Positions 16,822-26,534 of a stretch of DNA of 64,000 nt are shown here, in pieces. The DNA is from CBDCFL01 sp965216135 (GTDB lineage: Bacteria > Pseudomonadota > Alphaproteobacteria > Rhodobacterales > Rhodobacteraceae). A program made the position numbers and the translations under genes. The notes below the pieces were generated by a model. The model ran no database searches. It worked only from the letters and a program-made list of their open reading frames with translations, and was not told the origin of the DNA. Numbering within the stretch: the stretch's first letter is position 1; every line of letters begins with the position of its first letter. The DNA lies in the NCBI GenBank assembly GCA_965216135.1, contig CBDCFL010000023.1, forward strand, positions 642,246-706,245. The letters are read 5' to 3'.

Positions 16822-18023
16822 CCGCTGTATTCAAACAGAACGCCCGATACGTCATCGGCAAATTCCTGGTCGCCAGTAAAGGCGGTTAAATTCCACAAGA
16901 GCGCCTCTAGCAGCTCAGTTCCCGACAGGTCCGAATTTTTCTGCATCAGCCGGGCAAGCCCGTCTTCATCTAGCATATTGCCATGCTCATCCGGGCATTC
17001 GGTCAGCCCATCAGAGGCCAGCAGCAATCTGGCGCCCTTGGGCAGGCGAAGCTCATGTTCTTCCCATTCAGCCTCATCAAACAGGCCGATCGGGTAACCG
17101 CCGTCGCCTTGGAAATGCGTCGAGCCATCGGGCATCTGCACCAGTGGATTTGGGTGCCCGCATTGCACGAACCGGACCTGACCGGTGGTTAGATCGGCTT
17201 TGCCTAAAGCCATGGTGAAATACTGATCTGCCTTGATCTCATCCAGATAGAGCCGGTTCATGCGTTTGGCCGCCTCGGATGGCGGCAGCATTCGGGTCTT
17301 TCCGGTGCGGTCCTGTTCGAGCGCGACGTTCTGTTCGGCTGAACCGCCAGTCAGAAGGCCGGCAAGACGCGCGGTCAAGAGGGCCGAGGCGACGCCGTGA
17401 CCGGACACATCCAGCGCGAAAAGCCCAACCTCGTCGTCGTTGATCGGAAAGTAGCCGACCAGATCGCCGCCGACATGGCCGCTAGAGCGCAGCAGCAGCA
17501 GCGACACCTGGGCGGTGCCAAAATCGCGGTGGCGGTCGTGGATCAGCGATTGCTGGAGGTTTCGCGCCTCGACAAGATCGCGATCAAGCGCTTCGTAAAG
17601 GCCACTGATTTCGGTGAGTGTCTGCGACACCAGCCGGTTCTTTTCGCGCAGCTCTCGTTCCATATGCAGGATGCGCTCACCAGCGCGAACGCGGGCCAGA
17701 AGCTCGCTGGATGAGACCGGTTTGGAGACAAAATCGTCGGCACCGACATCAAGCCCGCGGGCAATCTCGGGTTTTTCAGACTTGCTGGTCAGCAGGATAA
17801 AGTAGCCATAGGGCCGGTCCGGCAGGGCGCGAAAGGCGCGGCAAAACTCCAGCCCGGACATGCCCGGCATCATCCAATCGCTGATAATCACGTCGAGCTG
17901 ATGCGCCTCGCAAATCGCCAGTGCTTCTTCACCCGACGCCGCTTCGATCACGCGGTAGCCCCAGCGCGACAGAAACACCTTCAATATGTGGCGCTGCGAC
18001 CCGCTGTCATCGACAACAAGCAC
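16818..18023 (-). CDS. Response-regulator receiver fused to a PP2C/SpoIIE serine phosphatase
   Basis: Residues 1-115 are a receiver domain (acidic pair D5-D6, phospho-acceptor D49 in IISDWMMPG, K101 in VSKPVSS). A coiled linker follows, then a SpoIIE/RsbU-type phosphatase with GGDLVGYF, ALDVSGHGVASALLTARL, CGHPNPL, LLLASDGLTE and FADDVSGVL. This layout fits the RbaY/RsbU type, which sets an anti-sigma/anti-anti-sigma switch. In the given sequence the frame opens at GTG 18023, leaving a short N-terminus. If the A9 tract at 18060-18068 had ten A residues, a GTG at 18084 would add MSAAAQKKKSADQPAKARAET in frame. The divergent Hpt gene is a likely partner. Confidence 0.88.
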   Translation of the reverse strand: MLVVDDSGSQRHILKVFLSRWGYRVIEAASGEEALAICEAHQLDVIISDWMMPGMSGLEFCRAFRALPDRPYGYFILLTSKSEKPEIARGLDVGADDFVSKPVSSSELLARVRAGERILHMERELREKNRLVSQTLTEISGLYEALDRDLVEARNLQQSLIHDRHRDFGTAQVSLLLLRSSGHVGGDLVGYFPINDDEVGLFALDVSGHGVASALLTARLAGLLTGGSAEQNVALEQDRTGKTRMLPPSEAAKRMNRLYLDEIKADQYFTMALGKADLTTGQVRFVQCGHPNPLVQMPDGSTHFQGDGGYPIGLFDEAEWEEHELRLPKGARLLLASDGLTECPDEHGNMLDEDGLARLMQKNSDLSGTELLEALLWNLTAFTGDQEFADDVSGVLFEYSG

Positions 18024-18059
18024 GGTTTCAGCACGTGCCTTGGCCGGTTGATCAGCAGA

Positions 18060-18099
18060 TTTTTTTTTGCGCCGCTGCAGACACGGACGCCCCCCCCCC
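18060..18099. repeat. Two homopolymer tracts at the start of the PP2C phosphatase gene
   Basis: Nine T (A on the coding strand) occupy 18060-18068 and ten C (G on the coding strand) occupy 18090-18099. The first lies at the 5' end of the likely coding sequence, the second in the leader. One more A would put a better start in frame. Confidence 0.8.
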
Positions 18100-18245
18100 G
18101 CTCAAGTGACTGTCTGAGGCCGCGGATTAGGGGCAAACCATTGCAAAGAGCTTAAAGTGAAAAATGCTCCTATATTTGGGCGCGTCATTACCGATCCTTA
18201 ATGGCGATCTGCGAGCCTGCCCTGCGCTTGAGCGGGGATTGTCCG

Positions 18246-18584
18246 ATGACCATCAACTGGGATCGTGTTCACGAATTGCGGGACGAAGTCGGCCCGGAGG
18301 ATTTCGATGAAGTGGTCACCCTGTTTCTTGAGGAAGTGTCTGAGGCGATGGATCGTCTGCGCAGGCCAAGCGATGTCACCGGGCTGGACGCTGACCTGCA
18401 TTTCATCAAAGGCAGCGCGTTAAACCTTGGGTTCGACGCGCTTGCGGGGCTGTGCCATCAAGGCGAGCGCGCCGCCGCCGAGGGACGCGCCGGACAGGTG
18501 GATCTTGGCGAGATTGTCGAGGCCTATACCAAGAGCCTTGCCGATTTCTCTGCTGGACAAGAAAACCTTTCCGGGGCGGCGTAG
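18246..18584 (+). CDS. Hpt (histidine phosphotransfer) domain protein
   Basis: From the ATG at 18246 this is a 112-aa single-domain protein. The phosphorylated histidine is H52 in DLHFIKGSALNLGFDALAGLCHQGE, a clear Hpt signature. It would pass phosphate between a hybrid kinase and a receiver. The gene is divergent from the receiver-PP2C gene, which makes that receiver its most likely partner, but this is inference. It ends about 80 bases before argG. Confidence 0.88.
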   Translation: MTINWDRVHELRDEVGPEDFDEVVTLFLEEVSEAMDRLRRPSDVTGLDADLHFIKGSALNLGFDALAGLCHQGERAAAEGRAGQVDLGEIVEAYTKSLADFSAGQENLSGAA

Positions 18585-18664
18585 CGCGGACCAGCCGGCC
18601 AGACTTGCCGCGCCATTAGAAAAGACATAAACCCCCGCCGGATCGAGATACCCGGAGGGCGGAC

Positions 18665-19891
18665 ATGTCTGCGCCAAAGAAAGTCGTTTTGGCCTACTCC
18701 GGTGGGCTGGATACGTCGATCATCCTGAAATGGCTGCAAACCGAATACGGCTGCGAGGTGGTGACCTTTACCGCCGATCTTGGCCAGGGCGAAGAGCTCG
18801 AGCCAGCGCGGGCCAAGGCCGAGTTGCTGGGCATCAAGCCCGATAACATTTTCATCGAAGACCTGCGCGAAGAATTCGTCCGCGACTTCGTTTTTCCGAT
18901 GTTCCGGGCGAATGCGCTTTACGAGGGGCTTTATCTGCTAGGCACATCGATTGCGCGACCGCTGATTTCCAAACGCCTGGTCGAAATTGCCGCCGAGACC
19001 GGGGCCGATGCGGTGGCCCACGGTGCCACCGGAAAAGGCAATGATCAGGTGCGGTTCGAACTGGCGGCATATGCACTGAACCCGGACATCAAAGTGATCG
19101 CACCGTGGCGGGAATGGAACCTGACCAGCCGCAGCAAGCTGCTGGAATTCGCCGAAGCCCATCAAATTCCGATCGCCACCGACAAACGTGGTGAGGCACC
19201 GTTTTCGGTCGATGCGAACCTGCTGCACACCTCATCTGAAGGCAAAGTGCTGGAGGACCCTGCCAAAGAAGCGCCGGATTACGTCTATCAGCGCACGATC
19301 CACCCCGAAGATGCGCCCGATACGCCGGAATACGTCGAGATTGGATTTGAACGCGGGGACGCGGTTTCAATCAATGGTCAGACGCTTGGCGCTGCGGCGC
19401 TGTTGACCCGGCTGAACGAGCTGGGCGGCAAACACGGGATCGGGCGGCTCGATCTGGTCGAGAGCCGGTTTGTCGGGATGAAATCTCGCGGCATCTATGA
19501 AACGCCCGGCGGCACCGTGTTGCTTGAGGCCCATCGCGGCATCGAGCAGATTACGCTGGATCGCGGCGCGGCGCATCTGAAAGACGAGCTGATGCCGAAA
19601 TATGCCGAGCTGATCTACAATGGATTCTGGTTCAGCCCGGAACGCGACATGCTGCAGGCGCTGATCGACAAGAGCCAGGAACATGTCGCGGGAATTGTGC
19701 GGCTAAAGTTGTTCAAAGGGGTGGCACGGACGGTGGGCCGATGGTCCGAAAATAGTCTCTATTCCGAGGCGCATGTTACTTTTGAGGATGACGCAGGGGC
19801 CTATGATCAATCGGATGCCGCCGGGTTCATCCAGTTGAATGCGCTCAGGCTGAAATTGCTGGCGGCACGCAATCGGCGGCTGAAAAAGTAG
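18665..19891 (+). CDS. argG: Argininosuccinate synthase
   Basis: This enzyme condenses citrulline and aspartate in arginine biosynthesis. The 408-aa length is normal. The ATP-binding signature VLAYSGGLDTSIILKWL is at residues 9-25, and ARPLISKRLVEIA, AHGATGKGNDQVRFE and SRFVGMKSRGIYETPGG follow as expected. A good ribosome-binding site (GGAGG) lies 8 bases before the ATG. It appears to be monocistronic. Confidence 0.97.
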   Translation: MSAPKKVVLAYSGGLDTSIILKWLQTEYGCEVVTFTADLGQGEELEPARAKAELLGIKPDNIFIEDLREEFVRDFVFPMFRANALYEGLYLLGTSIARPLISKRLVEIAAETGADAVAHGATGKGNDQVRFELAAYALNPDIKVIAPWREWNLTSRSKLLEFAEAHQIPIATDKRGEAPFSVDANLLHTSSEGKVLEDPAKEAPDYVYQRTIHPEDAPDTPEYVEIGFERGDAVSINGQTLGAAALLTRLNELGGKHGIGRLDLVESRFVGMKSRGIYETPGGTVLLEAHRGIEQITLDRGAAHLKDELMPKYAELIYNGFWFSPERDMLQALIDKSQEHVAGIVRLKLFKGVARTVGRWSENSLYSEAHVTFEDDAGAYDQSDAAGFIQLNALRLKLLAARNRRLKK

Positions 19892-20091
19892 TGTGTTGCC
19901 GCGCTGCATGACATCCGGCATCACGGTCGACCACCGGGGCGGTTTGGCCGAAGTGAAGCGCTGCGCTTGCCCGAACCACAACACGAGTCGCATGAATTTC
20001 CGTAACAGGCGATCAATGCGGCGTGAGCGCGGCAAATAATGATTTCCTGATCAACTGCGGCCAGTCAGTATCGCCGCGAAAGGGTGTGATC

Positions 20092-20751
20092 ATGACATTC
20101 AATATTACAAAGTCTCTGGCGCTGATGTTTGTGCTTGGGCTGGCCGTCGTCACCTGGCCGCAACTCGCGCGGTCGGCCGAATCAAATTCCGCGGTTTTTG
20201 CGGGCGGCTGTTTCTGGTGCGTTGAGGCGGATTTCGAAAAAGTGAAAGGCGTGCGATCTGTCGTCAGCGGCTATTCCGGCGGCACGTTGAAGAACCCGAC
20301 CTACAAACAGGTCTCGCGCGGCGGAACCGGCCATTACGAGGTCGTTGAAATTACCTACGACCCGGCGCGGTTGAGTTATGAGCGCCTGGTGCATCTATTT
20401 CTGCGCTCCATTGATCCACTCGACGCCGGCGGTCAGTTCTGTGACAGAGGTGAGAGTTATCGTACCGCAATATTTGTCTCTGATGCAGCAGAAAAGAGTC
20501 TTGCAGAGGCGGCAGTTGCCGATGCGGTGGCCGAGCTGGGTCGCGAGATCGTGACGCCGGTTTTGAGCCGCGGGGCTTTTTATGCGGCCGAGGATTATCA
20601 TCAGGATTATTACAAGGGCAAAAACTTGGTGCTGACGCGACGTGGCCCCAAAAAACAATCGGAGGCCTATAAGTTTTACCGCGACGCCTGTGGCCGCGAC
20701 GACCGAGTACGTGCGATCTGGGGCGGTGACGCGCCATTTGTGGGCGGCTGA
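20092..20751 (+). CDS. msrA: Peptide methionine sulfoxide reductase MsrA, exported form
   Basis: From the ATG at 20092 the protein has 219 aa with an N-terminal signal peptide (ITKSLALMFVLGLAVVTWPQLARSAE), so it probably repairs oxidised methionine in periplasmic proteins. The catalytic motif is GGCFWCVEADFEKVKGV (Cys40), with GYSGGTLKNPTYKQVSRGGTGHYEVVEITYDP behind it and RSIDPLDAGGQFCDRGESYRTAIF. The GCFWC variant and the Cys-rich tail (YRDACGRD) are typical of recycling cysteines. Confidence 0.93.
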   Translation: MTFNITKSLALMFVLGLAVVTWPQLARSAESNSAVFAGGCFWCVEADFEKVKGVRSVVSGYSGGTLKNPTYKQVSRGGTGHYEVVEITYDPARLSYERLVHLFLRSIDPLDAGGQFCDRGESYRTAIFVSDAAEKSLAEAAVADAVAELGREIVTPVLSRGAFYAAEDYHQDYYKGKNLVLTRRGPKKQSEAYKFYRDACGRDDRVRAIWGGDAPFVGG

Positions 20752-20821
20752 TCAGCGAAATCGGGCTTTCCCCGGATAGGGCGTGCGATTAATCTGCCCC
20801 CAGTTCTGCCGGGGGCATTTT

Positions 20822-23485
20822 GTGACAACCGCGAAATCCGCAATCACGCCGATGATGGAACAGTACCTTGAGATCAAGGGTGCCCATCGCGATGAGCTGT
20901 TGTTTTACCGGATGGGTGATTTTTATGAGATGTTTTTCGATGACGCAGTGGCCGCCGCCGAGGCGCTCGACATTGCGCTGACCAAGCGCGGAAAACACCT
21001 GGGCGATGACATCGCGATGTGCGGCGTGCCAGTGCATTCCGCCGAGCGCTATTTGCTGGCACTCATCCGCAAAGGATTTCGCGTGGCGGTTTGCGAGCAG
21101 CTTGAGGATCCGGCCGAGGCAAAAATGCACGGGGCCAAATCGGTGGTCAAACGTGGCGTCGTGCGGCTGGTGACGCCGGGCACGCTGACCGAAGCGGCGT
21201 TGCTGGACGCGCGCGCGCATAACTACTTGGCGGCCTTCGCGCAGGTCCGCGACACTGCGGCGTTGGCCTGGGCAGACATATCGACCGGCGCATTCAACGT
21301 CATGCAATGCACCCGCGATCAGCTGCTGCCCGAACTAGCACGCCTGGCACCGCGAGAAGTTCTGCTGTCAGAGGGCGATTTTTCTGATCTGGCCGAATTG
21401 GTGACTGATATTGGTGCGGCGGCCACACCCATGACGCGGGCCAGTTTTGACAGCACGGGCGCAAACAGGCGGCTTGCGAAGTTTTACAAGGTCAGCACGC
21501 TGGATGCTTTCGGCGGCTTTGAGCGGGCGGAGACCGCGGCCATGGGCGCGATCTTGACCTATCTGGAACTTACCCAGCGCGGGAACATGCCGCTATTGCG
21601 TCCGCCGGTTCGCGGGCGCAGGGATCGCGCTGTCCAGATCGACGCGGCAACACGGCGCAATCTGGAACTGACGCATTCCATTGGCGGGGGCCGCGACGGT
21701 TCTCTGCGCCACGTCATCGACCGGACCATCACCGCGGCCGGTGCCCGGTTGCTGGAGCATCGTCTGGCAAGCCCTTCGGCAGAGCTGGACGAGATAACCA
21801 GCCGCCTGGATGCGCTCGCCTGCTTTGACGACAATCCGAGCCTGCGCGAAGATGTCCGTAAGGCGCTTCGCGGTGTTCCCGATATTGACCGCGCCTTGTC
21901 GCGCCTTGGGCTTGAGCGTGGCGGGCCGCGCGATCTGGGCGCCATTCGCGACGGCATGGGACAGGCCGCGGAAATTTCGACGCTTATCCCCGACGACACC
22001 AGCGCGGCGCGGTTGACGGATGCACGCCGCGCGCTTTTGGGATTCGATGCGTTGGTGACGCACCTGCAGCGCGCGTTGGTCGAAGAGCCCCCGCATTTGG
22101 CGCGCGATGGCGGATTTATGGCGCCGGATTATGACCACGAGCTCGATGAAGCCAGAAAATTGCTCGATGAGGGCAGGGGCCTGATCGCGGGTCTGCAGGG
22201 GAAATACGCAAAACTTACAGGTATTTCCTCGCTGAAGATCAAACATAACAACGTGCTAGGCTATTTCGTAGAGACACCGGCAACACATGCCAGCAAAATG
22301 CTGGCCGCACCACTGGACGAGACGTTCATTCATCGCCAGACGACGGCCAATTCGGTGCGGTTCGCCACTGCCGAGCTTGCCGAGCTGGCAAGCCGGATCC
22401 TGAACTCCGGCAAACACGCCCTGGACATTGAAAGGCAGCTCTACGCGCGCCTTGCGGAGGAAATTCTGGACGCGGCGCCAAATATCAGCGCCGCCGCCGA
22501 TGCGCTGGCCGAGATCGACACAAACGCCGCGCTCGCGGAACTCGCATCGCAAAACGCCTGGACGCGGCCCGATGTTGATCAAAGTCGCGCCTTCGAGATC
22601 ACCGGCGGCAGACATCCCGTGGTCGAGGCAGCGCTTGCAAGACAGGACGGAACGCCCTTTGTCGCCAATGATTGCAATTTGACGGCAGTCGGTCAACATG
22701 CCGCGATCTGGCTTTTGACCGGGCCCAATATGGCCGGCAAATCGACGTTTCTGCGGCAAAACTGTCTGATCGCAATCCTGGCGCAGATGGGCAGTTACGT
22801 GCCCGCCCGGCGCGCCAAAATCGGATTGGTCAGCCAGATATTCAGCCGCGTCGGCGCCAGCGACGACCTGGCGCGTGGGCGCTCGACGTTCATGGTTGAA
22901 ATGATCGAAACGGCTGCGATCCTGAACCAGGCCGACGACCGTGCGCTGGTCATTCTGGATGAGATTGGCCGCGGCACCGCAACCTATGACGGATTATCGA
23001 TCGCCTGGGCGACACTGGAGCATCTGCACGAGATCAACCGGTGCCGGACGCTTTTTGCCACGCATTACCACGAGATGACCCGGTTGGCCGACGGCCTGCC
23101 GGGCGCCACGAACGCCACGGTCGCGGTCAAGGAATGGGAGGGCGAAGTGGTGTTTCTGCACGAGGTCCGCAAAGGCGCGGCGGATCGCTCTTATGGTGTG
23201 CAGGTGGCAAAACTTGCGGGCCTGCCCGCGGCGGTCATCAACCGGGCGCGACAGGTGCTGGACATATTGGAAAAGGGCGACAGGCAGGGCGCAACATCAG
23301 CGCTTGATCTGGTAGATGATCTGCCGCTGTTTTCGGCGGCGCCCGCCGCGGGCTCTGGACCGTCCACGCAATTGTCGGCGCTGCAGGAGCGTATGGAAAA
23401 TATCAATCCCGACGAGGTGAGTCCCAAGGACGCGCTGGGGCTATTGTATGAGTTGAAAGCGCTTACGACTTCGGGGTTGAGCTGA
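20822..23485 (+). CDS. mutS: DNA mismatch repair protein MutS
   Basis: The 887-aa protein (GTG start at 20822, matching the usual TPMMEQYLEIK beginning) contains the mismatch-binding N-domain with FYRMGDFYEMF, connector and lever domains, and the ATPase domain with Walker A GPNMAGKSTFLRQ, Walker B VILDEIGRGTATYDGLSIAWA and FATHYHEM. The C-terminal helix-turn-helix region is present. No partner gene is nearby. Its last 23 bases overlap the end of grpE on the other strand. Confidence 0.97.
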   Translation: MTTAKSAITPMMEQYLEIKGAHRDELLFYRMGDFYEMFFDDAVAAAEALDIALTKRGKHLGDDIAMCGVPVHSAERYLLALIRKGFRVAVCEQLEDPAEAKMHGAKSVVKRGVVRLVTPGTLTEAALLDARAHNYLAAFAQVRDTAALAWADISTGAFNVMQCTRDQLLPELARLAPREVLLSEGDFSDLAELVTDIGAAATPMTRASFDSTGANRRLAKFYKVSTLDAFGGFERAETAAMGAILTYLELTQRGNMPLLRPPVRGRRDRAVQIDAATRRNLELTHSIGGGRDGSLRHVIDRTITAAGARLLEHRLASPSAELDEITSRLDALACFDDNPSLREDVRKALRGVPDIDRALSRLGLERGGPRDLGAIRDGMGQAAEISTLIPDDTSAARLTDARRALLGFDALVTHLQRALVEEPPHLARDGGFMAPDYDHELDEARKLLDEGRGLIAGLQGKYAKLTGISSLKIKHNNVLGYFVETPATHASKMLAAPLDETFIHRQTTANSVRFATAELAELASRILNSGKHALDIERQLYARLAEEILDAAPNISAAADALAEIDTNAALAELASQNAWTRPDVDQSRAFEITGGRHPVVEAALARQDGTPFVANDCNLTAVGQHAAIWLLTGPNMAGKSTFLRQNCLIAILAQMGSYVPARRAKIGLVSQIFSRVGASDDLARGRSTFMVEMIETAAILNQADDRALVILDEIGRGTATYDGLSIAWATLEHLHEINRCRTLFATHYHEMTRLADGLPGATNATVAVKEWEGEVVFLHEVRKGAADRSYGVQVAKLAGLPAAVINRARQVLDILEKGDRQGATSALDLVDDLPLFSAAPAAGSGPSTQLSALQERMENINPDEVSPKDALGLLYELKALTTSGLS

Positions 23486-24023
23486 CACCAACCTGCGCGG
23501 GTCGCAGCAAACGGTCGTGCAGCATGAAGCCTTCGGCCATGACCTGAATGATGTCGCCGGCCTGGGTGCCGGGCAGCGGTGCCTCGAACATGGCCTGATG
23601 GATCAGCGGGTCGAAACGGTCGCCGACCTCTGGCAGGATGCGTTCGATGCCGTGCTTGGAAAATATGTTTACAAGCTCGCGCATCGTCAACTCTACGCCT
23701 TCAACTAGGGGCTGGGCGTTCTCGCTGCCCTTTTCGCTGGTGGCATCAAGCGCACGTTTCATATTGTCATAGATCGGCAACATGTCGCGGGCGAAACGCG
23801 AACCGCCGTATTGCTCGGCCTCGCGCCGGTCGCGATCGCCGCGCTTGCGGGCGTTTTCGGCATCGGCCAGGGCGCGCATGAACCGGTCGCGCATGTCATC
23901 GCGCTCAGCGCGCAGGGCTTCCAGCTCGTCGGTTGCCTCGAAAGCCTCGGCTTCTTCGGCAAAACCGCTATCTTGGCCGGCGATCTCTTCCAGCTCTTCA
24001 ATCTGCTCTTTGGCCTTGCCCAT
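23463..24023 (-). CDS. grpE: GrpE nucleotide exchange factor
   Basis: This 186-aa cochaperone exchanges ADP for ATP on DnaK. The acidic N-terminal coiled coil (EQIEELEEIAGQ...EALRAERDDMRDRFMRALADAENARKRGDRDRREA) and the C-terminal beta domain with RILPEVGDRFDPLIHQAMFE and GFMLHDRLLRPAQVGVS are both visible. It follows hrcA directly, with a 5-base gap, the classic alphaproteobacterial hrcA-grpE operon. Confidence 0.95.
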   Translation of the reverse strand: MGKAKEQIEELEEIAGQDSGFAEEAEAFEATDELEALRAERDDMRDRFMRALADAENARKRGDRDRREAEQYGGSRFARDMLPIYDNMKRALDATSEKGSENAQPLVEGVELTMRELVNIFSKHGIERILPEVGDRFDPLIHQAMFEAPLPGTQAGDIIQVMAEGFMLHDRLLRPAQVGVSSTPKS

Positions 24024-24028
24024 TTTTG

Positions 24029-25102
24029 CTACCCTTCACTGACGCGCCCGGACACAAGCCTGCCGACCAGATGCGCGGTGTAATCCACAATCGGCACAAT
24101 GCGCCCATAATTGAGCCGAGTGGGGCCGATAACCCCGACCGCGCCGATGACTTTGCGATCCGCGTTCATATAGGGAGAAACCACCAAAGAGGAACCCGAA
24201 AGTGAGAATAGTTTGTTCTCTGATCCGATAAAAATGCGCACGCCCTCGCCGTGATCGGCCAGATCGAGGAATTCGGCAATGTCACGCTTGCGTTCGAGAT
24301 CGTCAAACAGCGTTTTGATACGGTCAAGTTCAGCCGGACCGGCATCGTCGTCGAGCAGATTGGCGCGCCCCCGCACGATCAGGCGCTCGTGGTCGGCACC
24401 TTCATTTTCCCAGATGGCAAGACCCAACTCGACCATCGAACGCGCCGCGTCGTCCAGTTCGCGGCGGCGGAGGCCGATGTCGGAGCGCACCGCCTGGCGC
24501 AGCTCGCTCAGGGTGCGCCCGGCGGCCGTGGCATTTAGATAATTGGCCGCTTCGCGCAGCGAAGCAGGCGGCAATCCGGGTTCGTGCCGAAAGATGCGGT
24601 TTTCGACATGGCCATCGGCCTGCACGATAACCGCCAGCGCCCGGTCATCGGCAAGATTGACGAATTCTATATGCTTGATCGGCGCATCCTGTTTGGGCGT
24701 CAGCACCAGAGAAGCACTCTGGGTGATGCCCGACAGCGCCGAGCCGACCTTGTCGAGCATGGCGGTGACATCCTGGCTTTCGTTGCCGAGCGATGCATGG
24801 ATTTTGTCGCGATCATCGCTGTCGAGATTTCGCATTTCAAGCAGGCCATCGACGAAAAGGCGCAGACCCGATTGGGTGGGCATACGTCCCGCGGATGCAT
24901 GCGGGCTGTCCAAAAGGCCCATATACTCAAGGTCTTGCATGACATTTCGGATCGTGGCCGCGCTGACCTTTTCTTCCATTGTGCGGGTCAAGGTGCGCGA
25001 GCCAACAGGTTCGCCCGAGGCCAGATAGGCTTCGACCACAAGGCGAAATACTTCTCGGCTTCGTTCGTTCATCTCGTCAAGCGGTCGGGGCGCGTGGGTC
25101 AT
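24029..25102 (-). CDS. hrcA: Heat-inducible transcription repressor HrcA
   Basis: The 357-aa repressor (ATG at 25102) binds CIRCE operators of chaperone genes. The winged-helix N-terminus shows EVFRLVVEAYLASGEPVGSRTLTR and AATIRNVMQDLEYMGLLDSPHASAGRMPTQSGLRLFVD, and the C-terminus ends with GPTRLNYGRIVPIVDYTAHLVG. I see no CIRCE inverted repeat in the roughly 130 bases upstream, so the hrcA promoter itself is probably not HrcA-controlled. The adjacent rph gene is divergent. Confidence 0.95.
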   Translation of the reverse strand: MTHAPRPLDEMNERSREVFRLVVEAYLASGEPVGSRTLTRTMEEKVSAATIRNVMQDLEYMGLLDSPHASAGRMPTQSGLRLFVDGLLEMRNLDSDDRDKIHASLGNESQDVTAMLDKVGSALSGITQSASLVLTPKQDAPIKHIEFVNLADDRALAVIVQADGHVENRIFRHEPGLPPASLREAANYLNATAAGRTLSELRQAVRSDIGLRRRELDDAARSMVELGLAIWENEGADHERLIVRGRANLLDDDAGPAELDRIKTLFDDLERKRDIAEFLDLADHGEGVRIFIGSENKLFSLSGSSLVVSPYMNADRKVIGAVGVIGPTRLNYGRIVPIVDYTAHLVGRLVSGRVSEG

Positions 25103-25229
25103 GTTTTTCTGTCCGGACACAGCGGCCCAGTTAAAAACAACCTGCACCTGGCGTCAATCCGGCTTGCAAGTTCCATCCGCAGGTGGCTAACAGGTGCGCC
25201 AACAGAGCCTCAAAGAAAGGAGCCCCGCG

Positions 25230-25940
25230 ATGCGCCCATCAGGCCGGAGCCTGGACAGCATGCGCCAGATTTCGATTACCACCGGCGTGGCCAAACATGC
25301 CGAGGGATCCTGTCTGATCCATCTGGGCGACACGCATGTATTGTGCACGGCATCGCTGGAGCAACGGGTGCCGCCATTTCTGAAGGGATCGGGGCTGGGC
25401 TGGGTCACCGCGGAATACGGGATGCTGCCGCGGTCGACCGGCACGCGGATGCGGCGCGAGGCGGCGGCTGGCAAGCAGGGTGGGCGAACCGTTGAAATCC
25501 AGCGGCTGATCGGGCGGTCGCTGCGGGCCTGCGTGGATCGGGTCGCACTCGGCGAGCGGCAGATCACAGTCGATTGCGATGTCCTTCAGGCCGACGGCGG
25601 AACCCGTTGTGCGGCGATCACCGGTGGATGGGTGGCGCTGCGGCTGGCGGTGAACCAGCTGATTGCGGCAGGTGATGTTTCAGCTGATCCAGTGGTGACC
25701 AATATTGTCGCGATCAGCTGCGGGATCTATGCAGGCCAGCCGGTACTGGACCTCGATTATCGCGAGGACAGCGATGCGGGAGCCGACGGGAATTTCGTGA
25801 TGACCGGCGATGATCGTCTGGTCGAGGTGCAGATGTCAGCCGAGGGTGCGGCATATGCCCGCAGCGAGTTGAGCGCACTGCTTGATCTGGCCGAACAGGG
25901 GCGCGATCAGCTGATCGCAGCGCAAAATGGTGCGCTTTGA
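25230..25940 (+). CDS. rph: Ribonuclease PH
   Basis: This phosphorolytic 3'-5' exonuclease trims tRNA precursors. From the ATG at 25230 it is 236 aa, starting MRPSGRSLDSMRQISI. Conserved segments are AEGSCLIHLGDTHVLCTAS, WVTAEYGMLPRSTGTRMRREAAAGKQGGRTVEIQRLIGRSLRACVD, TVDCDVLQADGGTRCAAITGG and DLDYREDSDAGADGNFVMTG. It overlaps the rdgB frame by 14 bases, the common rph-rdgB-hemW arrangement. Confidence 0.96.
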   Translation: MRPSGRSLDSMRQISITTGVAKHAEGSCLIHLGDTHVLCTASLEQRVPPFLKGSGLGWVTAEYGMLPRSTGTRMRREAAAGKQGGRTVEIQRLIGRSLRACVDRVALGERQITVDCDVLQADGGTRCAAITGGWVALRLAVNQLIAAGDVSADPVVTNIVAISCGIYAGQPVLDLDYREDSDAGADGNFVMTGDDRLVEVQMSAEGAAYARSELSALLDLAEQGRDQLIAAQNGAL

Positions 25941-26534
25941 GGGTCAGTCCCTGCTCATCGCGACGCATAATTCCGGCAAGTTCGATGAGTTTTCATCTTT
26001 ATTAGAGCCAATGGGAATTTCCGCGGTCGCACCTGAGGCGCTGAGCCTGAATAAACCTGTTGAGAGCGAGGACACATTTGCGGGCAATGCCCGGATCAAA
26101 GCCCACTACGCCGCTGGCGCGGCAAATATGGTGGCCCTGGCAGATGACAGCGGCTTGATGGTTGATGCGCTGGATGGTGCGCCGGGTGTCTATACAGCCG
26201 ATTGGGCACAGACCGACAATGGCCGCGATTTTACTTTGGCGATGGGCAAGGTTTGGGCCATGTTGGAGGCGAACGGAGCGCCTGAGCCGCGCGCCGGGCG
26301 GTTTTGCTGCACACTGTGTCTGGCCTGGCCGGATGGGGGGGTGCGCTTTTCGAAGGTCACGTCAACGGCCGGCTGGTTTGGCCCAAGCGTGGAACTAGAG
26401 GTTTTGGCTTTGATCCGTTGTTTTTGCCTGATGGCCATGATGAGACCTTTGGTGAGACGGAGCCCCGCATGAAACACCGCATCAGCCACCGGACCAGGGC
26501 CTTTGCCAAGCTACGCGCAGGTTGTTTTGCCTGA
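25927..26534 (+). pseudogene. rdgB: RdgB/HAM1 dITP/XTP pyrophosphatase gene with an apparent frameshift
   Basis: The 5' part reads LLIATHNSGKFDEFSSLL, EDTFAGNARIKAHYAA and ALADDSGLMVDALDGAPGVYTADWA, all RdgB hallmarks. After residue about 138 the frame loses homology, while the next frame continues with FEGHVNGRLVWPKRGTRGFGFDPLFLPDGHDETFGE and the expected HRTRAFAKL end at 26534. The junction is a run of seven G residues at 26335-26341; an eighth G would restore a single protein of about 200 aa. RdgB removes non-canonical purine nucleotides. It is either a true frameshift or a sequencing error. Confidence 0.88.

Noticed and set aside
25103..25229. CIRCE element upstream of hrcA
   Set aside because: I found no TTAGCACTC-N9-GAGTGCTAA-like inverted repeat in this stretch.
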